Part shown: positions 6,104 to 16,075 of the stretch, piece by piece | How the letters are laid out: each line of letters starts with the position of its first letter | Position numbering within the stretch: the stretch's first letter is position 1 | From: Moraxella equi | GTDB taxonomy: Bacteria > Pseudomonadota > Gammaproteobacteria > Pseudomonadales > Moraxellaceae | DNA: 19,073 bases | NCBI RefSeq assembly: GCF_002027555.1 | Contig: NZ_MXAP01000125.1 | Span: forward strand, 1-19,073 | Reading direction: 5' to 3' | The notes under the pieces: model-generated | Seen by the model: the letters and a program-made list of their open reading frames with translations, nothing else | What the model was told of the DNA's origin: nothing | The model's database searches: none | Position numbers and translations under genes: made by a program

Positions 6104-9100
6104 ATGCCTTACATTGCCTACCTTGACCTAGAAATTGACACCCATACCAAAAAGATTATGGACATTGGGGCGGTTTTTGCCGATAAAAATCTACATACTG
6201 CCAAAATTAGTGAGATTATCAGCCAAATAAAAGACGCAGATTTTATCTGTGGGCATAATTTTTTAAATCACGATTATACTTATATTCAATCGGATTTGCA
6301 AAGTATTAATAAAAATGCCACAGACATTATTGATACGCTCTATTTGTCTGCCTTATTATTTCCAAAAAGACCGTATCACGCCCTAAATAAAGACTATAAA
6401 ACGGATTTTGAAAACTCCAACAATCCTTTAAATGATTGTATGATTACCAAAGAGCTTTTAGAACAAGAAATTAATGCTTTTAATCAATTATCAGAAAATT
6501 TAAAAATCATCTTTTATCAGTTATTGAAAGATAAAGCAGGGTTTGCACCATTTTTTAAAATTGTTAATTTCAATCAAGACTGCTCATCAATCGTTACGCT
6601 CATTAAAAATCACTTTCAATATAAAATTTGCGAGCATTCCATCTTGAATGAATTTGTTCAAAAATATCCGATTGGACTGTGTTATGTTTTGGCACTTATT
6701 GATTGTGATGAACGCCATTCTATTAGCCCGAGCTGGGTGTTATATAAACACCCAGAAATTGAGTATATTTTTCATGAACTTCGTGCCACGCCTTGTCATA
6801 AACCCTGTGTTTATTGTGATGATAAATTAAATGCCAAAAAAGCACTGGGTAAATATTTTGGTTATGATGATTTTAGAAGTTATGATGATAAGCCGTTACA
6901 AGCACAGGCAGTACAGTCTGCCATTAATGGTGAGTCTTTATTGGCGGTATTTCCCACAGGGGGCGGAAAGTCCATTACTTTTCAAATTCCTGCATTAATG
7001 GCTGGAGAAAATAAAAAAGGCTTGACGGTTATTATTTCGCCTTTGCAATCTTTAATGAAAGACCAAGTGGACAATTTAGAAAGTCGTGGCATTACCGAAG
7101 CAGTTACCATTAATGGACTGCTTGACCCCATAGAACGCCAAAAAGCCATTACTCGTATTAAAGACGGCACGGCAAGTTTATTATACATTTCGCCTGAAAG
7201 TTTGCGTTCTCGCACCATTGAAAATTTAATTGCCAGTCGTACGGTTGCTCGTTTTGTCATTGACGAAGCTCACTGTTTTTCGGCGTGGGGGCAAGATTTT
7301 CGGGTGGATTATTTGTACATTGGCGAATTTATTAACCGCATTCAAAGCCAAAAAATGGTTGGGCTCAATATTCCTGTGTCTTGTTTTACCGCCACTGCAA
7401 AACCACAAGTCATTCTTGATATCAAACACTATTTTAAAGAACAATTGGATTTGGAATTAAAATTATTTTCGGCAAGTGTTGAAAGAAAAAATTTGCAATA
7501 TCAAGTCATTCCCCAAAATAATGAAGAACAAAAATACCAAACACTGCGAGAACTGATTCAAATTTATGACTGTCCAACGATTATTTATGTTTCTCGTACC
7601 AAAAAAACCGCAGACATTGCCACGCAATTATCCCAAGACGGATTTAATGCCTTGCCCTATCACGGCAAAATGGACAGCGAATTAAAGATATTTAATCAAA
7701 ATAGCTTTATCACGGGCGAAACGCAAATAATGGTGGCAACTTCTGCGTTTGGAATGGGCGTAGACAAAAAAGATGTGGGCTTGGTGGTGCATTTTGAAAT
7801 ATCCGATTCTTTGGAAAATTATGTGCAAGAAGCAGGACGTGCAGGACGAGATGAAAATATACAAGCCAAATGCTATGTGTTATTTTCCAATGATGATTTG
7901 GATAAGCATTTTATTTTATTAAATCAAACCAAGATATCACAAAAAGAAATCGGGCAAATATGGCGTGCCTTAAAAGAAAAGTTTGCCAAAAATAAAGCAA
8001 TGTCCATTTCCGCCCTAGAAATCGCCCGCCAAGCAGGGTGGAATGATGAAATTAATGACATAGAAACTCGTGTTACCACCGCGATTAATGCCCTAGAAGA
8101 ATCTGGTTATGTTAAGCGTGGGCAAAATATGCCAAAGGTTTTTGCCAATAGTATTTTGTCGCCCAATGCCCAAACCGCCATTGAAAAAATCAACAATTCT
8201 ACTTTAATTGCTTTTGATAATAAACAAACCGCCATTCGTATTATCAAAAAACTCTTTTCACAAAGAAGTCAAAGGCAATTAACCGATGAACAAGCCGAAT
8301 CTCGTGTGGATTATATTGCCGATGTTTTGGGATTACAAACCGAAAAAGTTGTCAAACTCATTACTTTAATGAGAAAAGAAGAAATCTTAGCCGACCAGCA
8401 GGATTTGCAAGCCTATATTCCAAAAAACAGCCGAAGTTATCCGATTGTTAATAAAATTAATGAATTGTATGACATTGAGCTTTTGTTATTGGAGCAATTT
8501 AAATTGGGCGAAGGCGTGTTATGCACCACCTTAAAAGCACTTAATCATCAATTTGCCAATCAATATCATCATGATAAGATAAACCCAAAAACCATTAAAT
8601 CTTTACTCACTTTTTGGAAAATCAAAAATTGGATAAAACGAGCAGAAGAGAACTATCAAGAACTTAATTATCAAATCAATCATTCTTATGACGACATTTT
8701 AGCTTTTATACAAAATAAAAAAGAAAAAGCCATTTGGCTTGCAGATTATTTATATCAACTGGCACAAGCACAAAATAAAGAAAAAAGCGATAAAAATGGC
8801 GATAAAAGTAATGAGACTTTGCCTGTTGATTTTTCATTAGGAGAATTACAATCGGCTTTTTATAACAGTCAAAAATCAAAAATTAGTTTTGATGATTTGG
8901 AAGATGCTTTATTTTATATTGCCAGAATGGGTTTGATTAAAATTGACGGCGGTTTTTTGGTGATTTATCAACGCCTACATTTAACACGCCTAGAAATGGA
9001 TAATCGCAAACAATACACCAAAGACGATTATAAAAAACTCTATCATTATTATGAAACTCGCCGTGAGCAAATTCATATTGTGGGCAAATACGCCAATTTA

Positions 9101-10909
9101 ATGACCGAAAATCAAGAATCCGCCCTAAAACTCGTTAATGATTATTTTAGTCAAGATTATCAAAAGTTTTTAAAAGCCTATTTTAAAAACAGTGATGTAT
9201 TAAGCAAAAATATGACCGAAAAACGCTTTAATGATTGGTTTGGCAATTTATCAAGCGAGCAATTAGCCATTATTAATGACAATCAAAGTCAGCATATGGT
9301 GGTCTTTGCGACCGCAGGCAGTGGAAAAACACGGGTGCTGGTGCATAAATTGGCAAGTCTTTATCAAATGGAAGACATTAAACACGAGCAATTATTGATG
9401 CTCACCTTTTCTCGTGCCGCTGCCATAGAATTTAAATCCCGTTTGGTGGAACTTTTGGGTAATGCAGGACGGTTTATTGAAATAAAGACTTTTCATTCTT
9501 ATTGTTTTGATTTATTGGGACGGGTTGGCGATTTAAAAGACGCCGATAAAATTATTGAACAAGCGATTGATAAAATTAACAAGGGCGAAGTAGAAGAAAG
9601 TCGTATTGCCAAGTTAGTGTTGGTTATTGATGAAGCCCAAGATATGAATCAAATCCAATTTGAGTTAATTCAAACTTTAATGGCAAAAAATGAAGAAATG
9701 CGAGTGATTGCGGTGGGTGATGATGACCAGACCATTTATACTTTTATGGGGGCAAGTCCTGATTATATGGGGCGGTTATGCACGATGGGAGCAACACGCC
9801 ATTATTTAACGCATAATTATAGAAGCCAAAAGCACATTGTGGAGTTTTGCAATCATTTTGCCAAAAATATTAATAATCGCCTAAAACAAGAAGAGATTAT
9901 TGCTATCAATCCACCCAAAGACAAAATAAAAGGCGTACTATTTTCTGGCGATATAATGCCTTATTTAATAGAGCAAATGAAACAAAAAAGTAAATTAGGT
10001 GGCAGCATTGGTGTTTTGACTCAAACCAATGAAGAAGCAATTGACATTTTGGGGCAATTACGCCAAAATAACTTGCCGTGTAAATTGGTGCAAACCAATG
10101 ACGGTTTTCAAATGCAAAATTTATTAGAAGTACGGTTATTTGAGCATTATCTGAATATTGGTGAGTATCAATCTGCGATTGATGAACAAACTTGGCAAAA
10201 TGCCAAAGAAGAAGCAAATAATCGTTTTCAAAATAGCAAAAATCTATTTTTATTAAACAACATCATCAATGATTTTGAATTGGCTAATCCAACGCATAAA
10301 TATATATCTGACTGGAAAACATTTCTAAAAGAATCGAATCTAGAAGATTTTTATCAGGAAGAGGCAGGTATGATTTTTGTTTCTACCATTCATAAAGCCA
10401 AAGGGCGAGAATATGACCGTATTTTTGTATATTTAGATAATCCAAAATATCAAACGGACGATGAAAAACGTGTGCTGTATGTGGCTTTTTCTCGTGCTAA
10501 GTCGGATTTGACGATTTTGAGCAACCAACAGGAAATCTTTGGTTTATGTGATAATAATCTGATTGATATGGAGTATTATAATGGAGGAGAATATCAAAAT
10601 TCTGAACTTGCCTTGTATTTAACCCATAAAGATGTGAATTTGGGAAATTTTAAATATAATCAAGAAATCATTGAAAGATATTTAAATGCTGGCAATATAC
10701 TGCCTGCAAATAATTCTGGGGTATTGTATAATCAAAAACAATTGTTTGCGTTTTCTAAGTCAAATTTTATTCCTGCATTGGATAAATATTTAAAGAAGGG
10801 TTATCGTGTTATTAATAGTGAAATAAACTTTATTGTTTTATGGTATGATAAAAATACCCAAAAAGAATATCGTGTTATTTTACCAATTATATATTTGCAA
10901 AGTTATTGA
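6104..10909 (+). CDS. Exonuclease-RecQ-UvrD triple fusion helicase
   Basis: A 1601-residue DNA-processing protein with three units. Residues 1-125 resemble a DEDD 3'-5' exonuclease: YLDLEID with D8 and E10, GHNFLNHD with D57, then H92 and D111. The His-Asp spacing is unusual. Residues 230-238 carry a small Cys cluster. Residues 262-600 are a RecQ-type SF2 helicase: Walker A FPTGGGKS (283-290), DEAH (387-390) with FSAWGQDFR, and motif VI QEAGRAGRDE (575-584). No RecQ zinc-binding cysteines follow. Residues 1050-1475 are a UvrD/Rep-type SF1 helicase: ATAGSGKT (1069-1076), IDEAQD (1175-1180), GDDDQTIYTF (1205-1214), STIHKAKG (1427-1434) and VLYVAFSRAK (1457-1466). The last 120 residues match nothing I recognise. 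The ORF is intact and visibly AT-richer than its neighbours, suggesting transfer. Likely roles are recombination or repair of structured DNA, or anti-phage defence; the sequence cannot decide. Confidence 0.92.
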   Translation: MPYIAYLDLEIDTHTKKIMDIGAVFADKNLHTAKISEIISQIKDADFICGHNFLNHDYTYIQSDLQSINKNATDIIDTLYLSALLFPKRPYHALNKDYKTDFENSNNPLNDCMITKELLEQEINAFNQLSENLKIIFYQLLKDKAGFAPFFKIVNFNQDCSSIVTLIKNHFQYKICEHSILNEFVQKYPIGLCYVLALIDCDERHSISPSWVLYKHPEIEYIFHELRATPCHKPCVYCDDKLNAKKALGKYFGYDDFRSYDDKPLQAQAVQSAINGESLLAVFPTGGGKSITFQIPALMAGENKKGLTVIISPLQSLMKDQVDNLESRGITEAVTINGLLDPIERQKAITRIKDGTASLLYISPESLRSRTIENLIASRTVARFVIDEAHCFSAWGQDFRVDYLYIGEFINRIQSQKMVGLNIPVSCFTATAKPQVILDIKHYFKEQLDLELKLFSASVERKNLQYQVIPQNNEEQKYQTLRELIQIYDCPTIIYVSRTKKTADIATQLSQDGFNALPYHGKMDSELKIFNQNSFITGETQIMVATSAFGMGVDKKDVGLVVHFEISDSLENYVQEAGRAGRDENIQAKCYVLFSNDDLDKHFILLNQTKISQKEIGQIWRALKEKFAKNKAMSISALEIARQAGWNDEINDIETRVTTAINALEESGYVKRGQNMPKVFANSILSPNAQTAIEKINNSTLIAFDNKQTAIRIIKKLFSQRSQRQLTDEQAESRVDYIADVLGLQTEKVVKLITLMRKEEILADQQDLQAYIPKNSRSYPIVNKINELYDIELLLLEQFKLGEGVLCTTLKALNHQFANQYHHDKINPKTIKSLLTFWKIKNWIKRAEENYQELNYQINHSYDDILAFIQNKKEKAIWLADYLYQLAQAQNKEKSDKNGDKSNETLPVDFSLGELQSAFYNSQKSKISFDDLEDALFYIARMGLIKIDGGFLVIYQRLHLTRLEMDNRKQYTKDDYKKLYHYYETRREQIHIVGKYANLMTENQESALKLVNDYFSQDYQKFLKAYFKNSDVLSKNMTEKRFNDWFGNLSSEQLAIINDNQSQHMVVFATAGSGKTRVLVHKLASLYQMEDIKHEQLLMLTFSRAAAIEFKSRLVELLGNAGRFIEIKTFHSYCFDLLGRVGDLKDADKIIEQAIDKINKGEVEESRIAKLVLVIDEAQDMNQIQFELIQTLMAKNEEMRVIAVGDDDQTIYTFMGASPDYMGRLCTMGATRHYLTHNYRSQKHIVEFCNHFAKNINNRLKQEEIIAINPPKDKIKGVLFSGDIMPYLIEQMKQKSKLGGSIGVLTQTNEEAIDILGQLRQNNLPCKLVQTNDGFQMQNLLEVRLFEHYLNIGEYQSAIDEQTWQNAKEEANNRFQNSKNLFLLNNIINDFELANPTHKYISDWKTFLKESNLEDFYQEEAGMIFVSTIHKAKGREYDRIFVYLDNPKYQTDDEKRVLYVAFSRAKSDLTILSNQQEIFGLCDNNLIDMEYYNGGEYQNSELALYLTHKDVNLGNFKYNQEIIERYLNAGNILPANNSGVLYNQKQLFAFSKSNFIPALDKYLKKGYRVINSEINFIVLWYDKNTQKEYRVILPIIYLQSY

Positions 10910-10952
10910 TATTAAGCAATTAATTTTATACAAATCTTTAATTTATTTTACA

Positions 10953-10981
10953 TTGAAAAATCATTACATTTGTACTAAAAT
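10953..10981 (+). promoter_or_regulatory. Candidate promoter of the hydrolase/phosphoesterase operon
   Basis: TTGAAA (10953-10958), a 17-base spacer and TAAAAT (10976-10981) lie 29 bases before the hydrolase start. Spacing and hexamers fit sigma-70. No terminator was seen after the helicase gene, so read-through into this operon is also possible. Confidence 0.5.
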
Positions 10982-11010
10982 AGCCATTTTATGAATTCAC
11001 CATTGTTAAC

Positions 11011-11982
11011 ATGATGACAAATACCAACTTTCGCCCACCCATTTGGCTAAAAAATCCCCACCTACAAACCATTTTGCCCCGCTATGTCGTCAAATACACG
11101 CCCAATTATACACGCAAGCTCATCAAAGATTCTTTGAATGAAAGCGATGTGGCGTTTGATTATCTCTTGACCGATGATGTCAAGGTAGACGGCAAATACC
11201 AAAAACCGCTCATCGTGCTTTTTCACGGCATGGAAGGATCAAGCCAAAGCCATTACGCCAAGTCGCTCGCTTTTGCGGTACATGGGGCAAATTGTCATTT
11301 TGTGGTCGCTCATTTTCGCTCGTGTGGCGGTGTGGCGGTCTCAGGCAAGGTGTTTTATAACGCAGGGGATACTGGCGAGATTCATCATAATTTGACCCAT
11401 TTACAAAACGAATTTGCCCACATCTATGCCGTTGGCGTGTCTCTTGGGGGCAATGCCCTTGCCAAATACATGGGCGAATATGGCACAGACGTGATTTGTC
11501 AGCGTGCGGTGGTGGTATCCGCTCCTGTGGATTTGGCAAGCTCATCGGTGGCTATGGAGCGACTTTTGGGGCGACACATTTACACGCCATACCTGCTAAA
11601 CCCCATCATTAAAAAAGCCCTAGACAACCATCTCACCACCGATGAGATGAATGTTCTTAAATCCGCCAAACGTTTGGGCGATTTTGACAACGTCTTTACC
11701 GCTCCCCGTCATGGTTTTCGATCAAAAAACGACTATTATCGCCAGTCGTCTGCCTTGCCTTTTCTTATCCACATCAACAAACCCACGCTCATCATCACAG
11801 CCCAAGATGACCCCTTTTTGGGTTTGACCGCCGAACGCTCGGACGTGTCTGATGATGTGCGTCTATTGGACACCAGATATGGTGGGCATATTGGGTTTTT
11901 GGATTATGATTATCGCACTCGCTCGTTTGATACGGGCTTTATCGGTCGGCAGGTGACGGGGTTTTTTGGGGTGGGGCAATGA
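11011..11982 (+). CDS. yheT: YheT-family alpha/beta hydrolase
   Basis: A 323-residue cytosolic alpha/beta-fold hydrolase. The N-terminal RPPIWLKNPHLQTILPR (8-24) is characteristic of the YheT/YMC group. The oxyanion loop is FHGMEGS (71-77) and the nucleophile elbow is GVSLGG with Ser144. The acid is probably D266 or D267 in AQDDPFL, and the catalytic His is H293 in GGHIGF. The YheT substrate is unknown; family members are treated as esterases or lipases. Two ATG codons stand in tandem (11011 and 11014) with no clear Shine-Dalgarno sequence. The stop overlaps the next gene by 4 bases (ATGA), so the pair should be coupled. Confidence 0.88.
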   Translation: MMTNTNFRPPIWLKNPHLQTILPRYVVKYTPNYTRKLIKDSLNESDVAFDYLLTDDVKVDGKYQKPLIVLFHGMEGSSQSHYAKSLAFAVHGANCHFVVAHFRSCGGVAVSGKVFYNAGDTGEIHHNLTHLQNEFAHIYAVGVSLGGNALAKYMGEYGTDVICQRAVVVSAPVDLASSSVAMERLLGRHIYTPYLLNPIIKKALDNHLTTDEMNVLKSAKRLGDFDNVFTAPRHGFRSKNDYYRQSSALPFLIHINKPTLIITAQDDPFLGLTAERSDVSDDVRLLDTRYGGHIGFLDYDYRTRSFDTGFIGRQVTGFFGVGQ

Positions 11983-13088
11983 GACGACTTTTCTTTTTAG
12001 CCACAACGATTTTACTCATTGAGCTGTTTACTTACATCGGAGCAAAGGGCATATTTTGGCTTATCAAACCTTATCTACCCAATGCCAAAACGGCGGTGTT
12101 TGTGGGTATGTTTGTCATCACGCATTTGTTTTTGGTTACGCTGTTTGTGGGCATGTTCCGCTTTGGTATAGGTTATATGGCGGTGTTATGGCTTGGCGTG
12201 TTAAGCATTATCATGACCACACTGCTTGTGATTGCCATAAAACACATCTCATCTTTTGGTACTATCATGGGCGGGGTAGATGGGGTGATGGTGCGTGTGT
12301 TTGGCGTGGCAAACTTTATTGGATTGGTTGGCTTGTCCGTTTATAATGCTTACACGCCTGTGGTGCGACATCTATCCATGCAGATTGACAAACCGATGAA
12401 TCCTGTCAGGGTCGCTGTGGCAAGCGACACCCATTTGGGTTATTTGGTCGGCAGTCGCCAGCTTAACCGTTTGGCAGACATTTTAAAACGTGAAAAAGCA
12501 GACGTACTGCTCATGCCGGGTGACATTATGGATGATGACACGCACGTTTATCATGGCGAAAAAATGCACACCGCTTTTGACAATTTGGTCAAATCAGTCA
12601 ATGGCAATCTCATCGCCAGCCTTGGCAATCATGACCTGTATAACGCCAAAGAACGCCATGCCATTGTACAAGCGGTGCGTGATAGCGGAGCGATACTGCT
12701 TGATGACACCGCTCAGATGTTTATTATCAATGACACGCCGATGACGATTATCGGGCGATATGATGACCATTACGCCGATCGTCTGCCCACGCACGAGCTC
12801 ATGCGTGGCGTGGATACTCACTATCCTGTGATACTGCTTGATCATAGACCGAGCCAGATTGACCAAAACGTACAACTGCCCATAGACCTACAAGTATCAG
12901 GGCATACCCACAACGGACAAGTGTTCCCTGCCAATTTTATCGTCAAAGCCATCAACCGCGTGGCATATGGACACGAAAAAATCAACGGCACGCATGTGGT
13001 GGTCTCATCAGGCTATGGCTTTTGGGGCGTGCCGTTTCGCTTATGCTCACAAGCAGAAGTATGGATAATTGACATGCGTGGCAAGTGA
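11979..13088 (+). CDS. Membrane-anchored metallophosphoesterase (YkuE/YaeI-like)
   Basis: A 369-residue protein. Four hydrophobic segments (about 4-30, 38-60, 64-88 and 105-125) are followed by a calcineurin-like phosphoesterase domain. Metal-binding motifs appear in order: D150-x-H152 (SDTHLG), GD at 181-182, GNHD 216-219, H289 in LLDHRP, and GHTHNGQ (308-314). Family members bind two metal ions and hydrolyse phosphodiesters or phosphomonoesters. The YkuE/YaeI group has been linked to envelope lipids such as UDP-2,3-diacylglucosamine or related substrates, but this substrate is unproven here. The domain should lie at the membrane face. It is co-translated with the YheT-like hydrolase, which suggests a shared lipid or envelope role (inference). 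Confidence 0.87.
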   Translation: MRRLFFLATTILLIELFTYIGAKGIFWLIKPYLPNAKTAVFVGMFVITHLFLVTLFVGMFRFGIGYMAVLWLGVLSIIMTTLLVIAIKHISSFGTIMGGVDGVMVRVFGVANFIGLVGLSVYNAYTPVVRHLSMQIDKPMNPVRVAVASDTHLGYLVGSRQLNRLADILKREKADVLLMPGDIMDDDTHVYHGEKMHTAFDNLVKSVNGNLIASLGNHDLYNAKERHAIVQAVRDSGAILLDDTAQMFIINDTPMTIIGRYDDHYADRLPTHELMRGVDTHYPVILLDHRPSQIDQNVQLPIDLQVSGHTHNGQVFPANFIVKAINRVAYGHEKINGTHVVVSSGYGFWGVPFRLCSQAEVWIIDMRGK

Positions 13089-13099
13089 GAGTTTAAAAC

Positions 13100-13124
13100 A
13101 AAAAGGGCATGACGCCCTTTTTTT
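13100..13124. terminator. Bidirectional rho-independent terminator
   Basis: The stem AAAAGGGC/GCCCTTTT around ATGAC has A-runs on one side and T-runs on the other, so it works on both strands. It lies between the convergent phosphoesterase operon and secA, 12 bases past the first stop and about 20 bases past the secA stop on the other strand. Confidence 0.9.
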
Positions 13125-13144
13125 GATGGTTATGTTTTTAAATG

Positions 13145-16024
13145 CTAAATCTTACCATGGCATTGCTTATACTTTAAGCCGCTACCGCAGGGGCAGGGGG
13201 CATTACGGTTTATATTGGCAGAGATAAAGACATCATCGATGCTTTGGGGTGCTGTGGTATCGCTCACATCTGCCATGCTTTGGTTGGTGTCAGTGCCAGT
13301 GTTATTGGCGTTGGTATTGACATGACCGTTTGGCGAAAGGTTCGGCATGGATGCCGCACCGCCCAGACTGACCGTGATACGCTGAACGTTTTGGGTGGCT
13401 CGTGGGCGACTCTCATCGGTGACAATCTCGCCTTCTAGCCCCATGTCATTATGCTCAAAATGCAGTCGCATCATCTCGGCTTGACGGCGACGTTCTTCTT
13501 CCATTTGGGCAATCTCTTCTGGGGTTGCGATATGCACCCGTGCCAAGTCCTGCACCACGTCTGATTTAATCGCCCCAAGCATGGACTGGAACAAATCAAA
13601 AGATTCACGCTTGTACTCTTGCTCAGGATTCTTTTGGGCGTAGCTACGCAAATGAATGCCTTTACGGAGCTGATCCATTTGGGTCAAATGCTCTTTCCAA
13701 TGGCGATCAAGGTTACGGAGCATAAAATCACGCTCCAATCGGGCAGCGTTTTGCTCGCCCATGGACTCACGTTTTTTCTGATAATGGGCGATGGCAAAAT
13801 CAATAATCTTAGCACGCAAGCCCTCTTCATCAAGACGGCGGTCAGCATCTAGCCAATCATTAATCGGCATATAATAGCCAAAGGCGTCCTCAATTTCATC
13901 TTCTAGCCCGTCAATGTTCCACTGGTCATCGACCGAACCCTCTGGCACGAACTGCGTGATAAGGGCGTTATACACCTCATGGTGCATGGCTTTGATGGAC
14001 TCTTGTAAATCAACCTCTTCTAGCAAATCATCACGCTGTCCATAGATGACCTTACGCTGTTCGTTAGCGACATCATCATATTTTAGCAGGCTTTTGCGAG
14101 CGTCAAAATCACGAGCTTCTACCTTTCCCTGTGCGTTCTCAATCGAGCGAGACACCATTTTATGTTCAATGGCTTCGTCCTCTTTTAGCCCCATGGCACG
14201 CATCATCGACACCACACGGTCGCCTGCAAAAATCCGCATCAAGTCATCTTCTAATGACAAGAAAAAGCGAGACTGACCGGGGTCGCCTTGTCGCCCTGCA
14301 CGACCACGAAGCTGGTTATCGATACGGCGTGATTCGTGGCGTTCAGAGCCGATGATGTGCAGACCCCCTGCCGCTTTGACCACTTCGTTACAAGCTTGCC
14401 ATTGGCTTTGTAACTCGCTCTTTTGGGCATCGGTGAGTGCATCCAAATCCTCTATCTCCGCCTGCCAGTTACCACCTAGGATAATATCCGTACCACGCCC
14501 TGCCATGTTGGTGGCAATGGTTACCGCAGACGGTCTGCCTGCTTGGGCGATGATTTCGGCTTCTCGTTCGTGCTGTTTGGCGTTTAGGACGTTGTGTTTA
14601 ATGCCAGCTTGGTCAAGCAAATACGACAGCTCCTCACTTGCCTCAATGGTTGCCGTACCGACCAGTACAGGGGCTCCTTTGGCAGTGATTTGGCGAATCT
14701 CACGGATAATGCCTTGATATTTGCCCAATTTAGATAAGAAAATCTGGTCGTTTAAATCCACACGAGCAATCGGACGGTGTGTGGGAATGATGACCACATC
14801 AATGTCATAAGTCGATTTAAACTCCGCCGCTTCGGTATCTGCTGTCCCTGTCATGCCAGAGAGCTTGTCATACAGACGAAAATAGTTTTGGAAGGTGGTG
14901 GTTGCCATGGTTTGGTTTTCGGCTTGAATCTCCACGCCCTCTTTGGCTTCTACCGCTTGGTGTAGCCCCTCGCTCCACCGTCTGCCCGGCATGGTACGCC
15001 CCGTGTTTTCGTCCACAATGACAATCTCATTATCATCAGAGATGATATAATGCACGTTTTTAATAAACAGATGATGAGCCCTAATCGCCGCCTGCACATG
15101 AGCCAGTAGGGGCAAGCGAGCAGGGCTGTACAGGCTTTCGTTTTCGCCCAATTCGCCCACTTCCACCAAAAAATGCTCGATTTTTTCGTAGCCTTTTTCG
15201 CTAATCTCGATGGCACGGTTTTTTTCGTCAATCCAAAAATCCTCCGCCACGTTGTTTTTATTATCCTCTTCGTTGTCGGATTTTTTTAGGCGGGGAATGA
15301 TGTTATTAATCAAGGCATACAGATGAGCCGAGTCTTCGGCTTGCCCTGAGATGATGAGCGGTGTCCGAGCCTCATCAATCAAAATACTGTCAATCTCATC
15401 GATGATACAGTAATTGAGCGGACGCTGTTTTTTCTCATCTTTGCTAAACACCATGTTATCACGCAGATAATCAAAACCGTATTCGTTATTAGTGCCATAA
15501 GTGATGTCGGCACGATAAGCATCAAATTTCTCATGGGGGGGCTGTTGGCTATAAATCACGCCCACCGTCAGCCCCAAGAAACTAAACAGCCCACGGTTTA
15601 GCTCAGCATCACGCCCTGCCAGATAGTCGTTCACGGTTACGACATGCACGCCCTTGCCACTGATGGCGTTTAAGTACATGGCAAGGGTTGCCATTAGGGT
15701 CTTACCCTCGCCCGTTTTCATCTCGGCAATCTTACCCTCGTGCAAGGTCATGCCACCGATGAGCTGGACGTCATAGTGTCTCATGCCGTTCACACGTTTG
15801 GACGCTTCACGGCACACGGCAAACGCCTCGGGCAAGAGCTTATCAAGACTCTCACCATTGGCATGACGGCTTTTAAACTCATCGGTTTTTTGGCGTAGCT
15901 CATCATCAGACAGTGCTGAGATTGTGGGTTCAAGGGCGTTAATCTTGTCCACCTGCCTTTGCATGCGCTTTAATTCACGTTCGTTTTTGGTGCCGAATAC
16001 AGCACTAATGGCTTTTGTTAGCAT
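13145..16024 (-). CDS. secA: Preprotein translocase ATPase SecA
   Basis: A 959-residue SecA, the motor that drives unfolded preproteins through SecYEG. Visible features are the [12 protein letters not shown] and Walker A MKTGEGKT (102-109) motifs, the DEID box (209-212) with [14 protein letters not shown], and the second-domain motifs NMAGRGTDI and [13 protein letters not shown] low-complexity Asn/Thr linker near the end leads to the C-terminal zinc motif [13 protein letters not shown] (C944, C946, C955, H956), which binds SecB and ribosomes. The start is placed at [11 protein letters not shown], the conserved N-terminus. The reading frame stays open for 56 more codons upstream, but that extension runs into the MITE-like element and resembles no SecA. 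Transcription is leftward, in the same direction as hemL. A TATAAA-type -10 about 40 bases upstream is possible but lacks a convincing -35. Confidence 0.97.
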   Translation of the reverse strand: MLTKAISAVFGTKNERELKRMQRQVDKINALEPTISALSDDELRQKTDEFKSRHANGESLDKLLPEAFAVCREASKRVNGMRHYDVQLIGGMTLHEGKIAEMKTGEGKTLMATLAMYLNAISGKGVHVVTVNDYLAGRDAELNRGLFSFLGLTVGVIYSQQPPHEKFDAYRADITYGTNNEYGFDYLRDNMVFSKDEKKQRPLNYCIIDEIDSILIDEARTPLIISGQAEDSAHLYALINNIIPRLKKSDNEEDNKNNVAEDFWIDEKNRAIEISEKGYEKIEHFLVEVGELGENESLYSPARLPLLAHVQAAIRAHHLFIKNVHYIISDDNEIVIVDENTGRTMPGRRWSEGLHQAVEAKEGVEIQAENQTMATTTFQNYFRLYDKLSGMTGTADTEAAEFKSTYDIDVVIIPTHRPIARVDLNDQIFLSKLGKYQGIIREIRQITAKGAPVLVGTATIEASEELSYLLDQAGIKHNVLNAKQHEREAEIIAQAGRPSAVTIATNMAGRGTDIILGGNWQAEIEDLDALTDAQKSELQSQWQACNEVVKAAGGLHIIGSERHESRRIDNQLRGRAGRQGDPGQSRFFLSLEDDLMRIFAGDRVVSMMRAMGLKEDEAIEHKMVSRSIENAQGKVEARDFDARKSLLKYDDVANEQRKVIYGQRDDLLEEVDLQESIKAMHHEVYNALITQFVPEGSVDDQWNIDGLEDEIEDAFGYYMPINDWLDADRRLDEEGLRAKIIDFAIAHYQKKRESMGEQNAARLERDFMLRNLDRHWKEHLTQMDQLRKGIHLRSYAQKNPEQEYKRESFDLFQSMLGAIKSDVVQDLARVHIATPEEIAQMEEERRRQAEMMRLHFEHNDMGLEGEIVTDESRPRATQNVQRITVSLGGAASMPNLSPNGHVNTNANNTGTDTNQSMADVSDTTAPQSIDDVFISANINRNAPCPCGSGLKYKQCHGKI

Positions 16025-16075
16025 GGTTTTTTCCAAATTGCACAGGGCAAAATATTTTATAACAGCAATTTTAAT

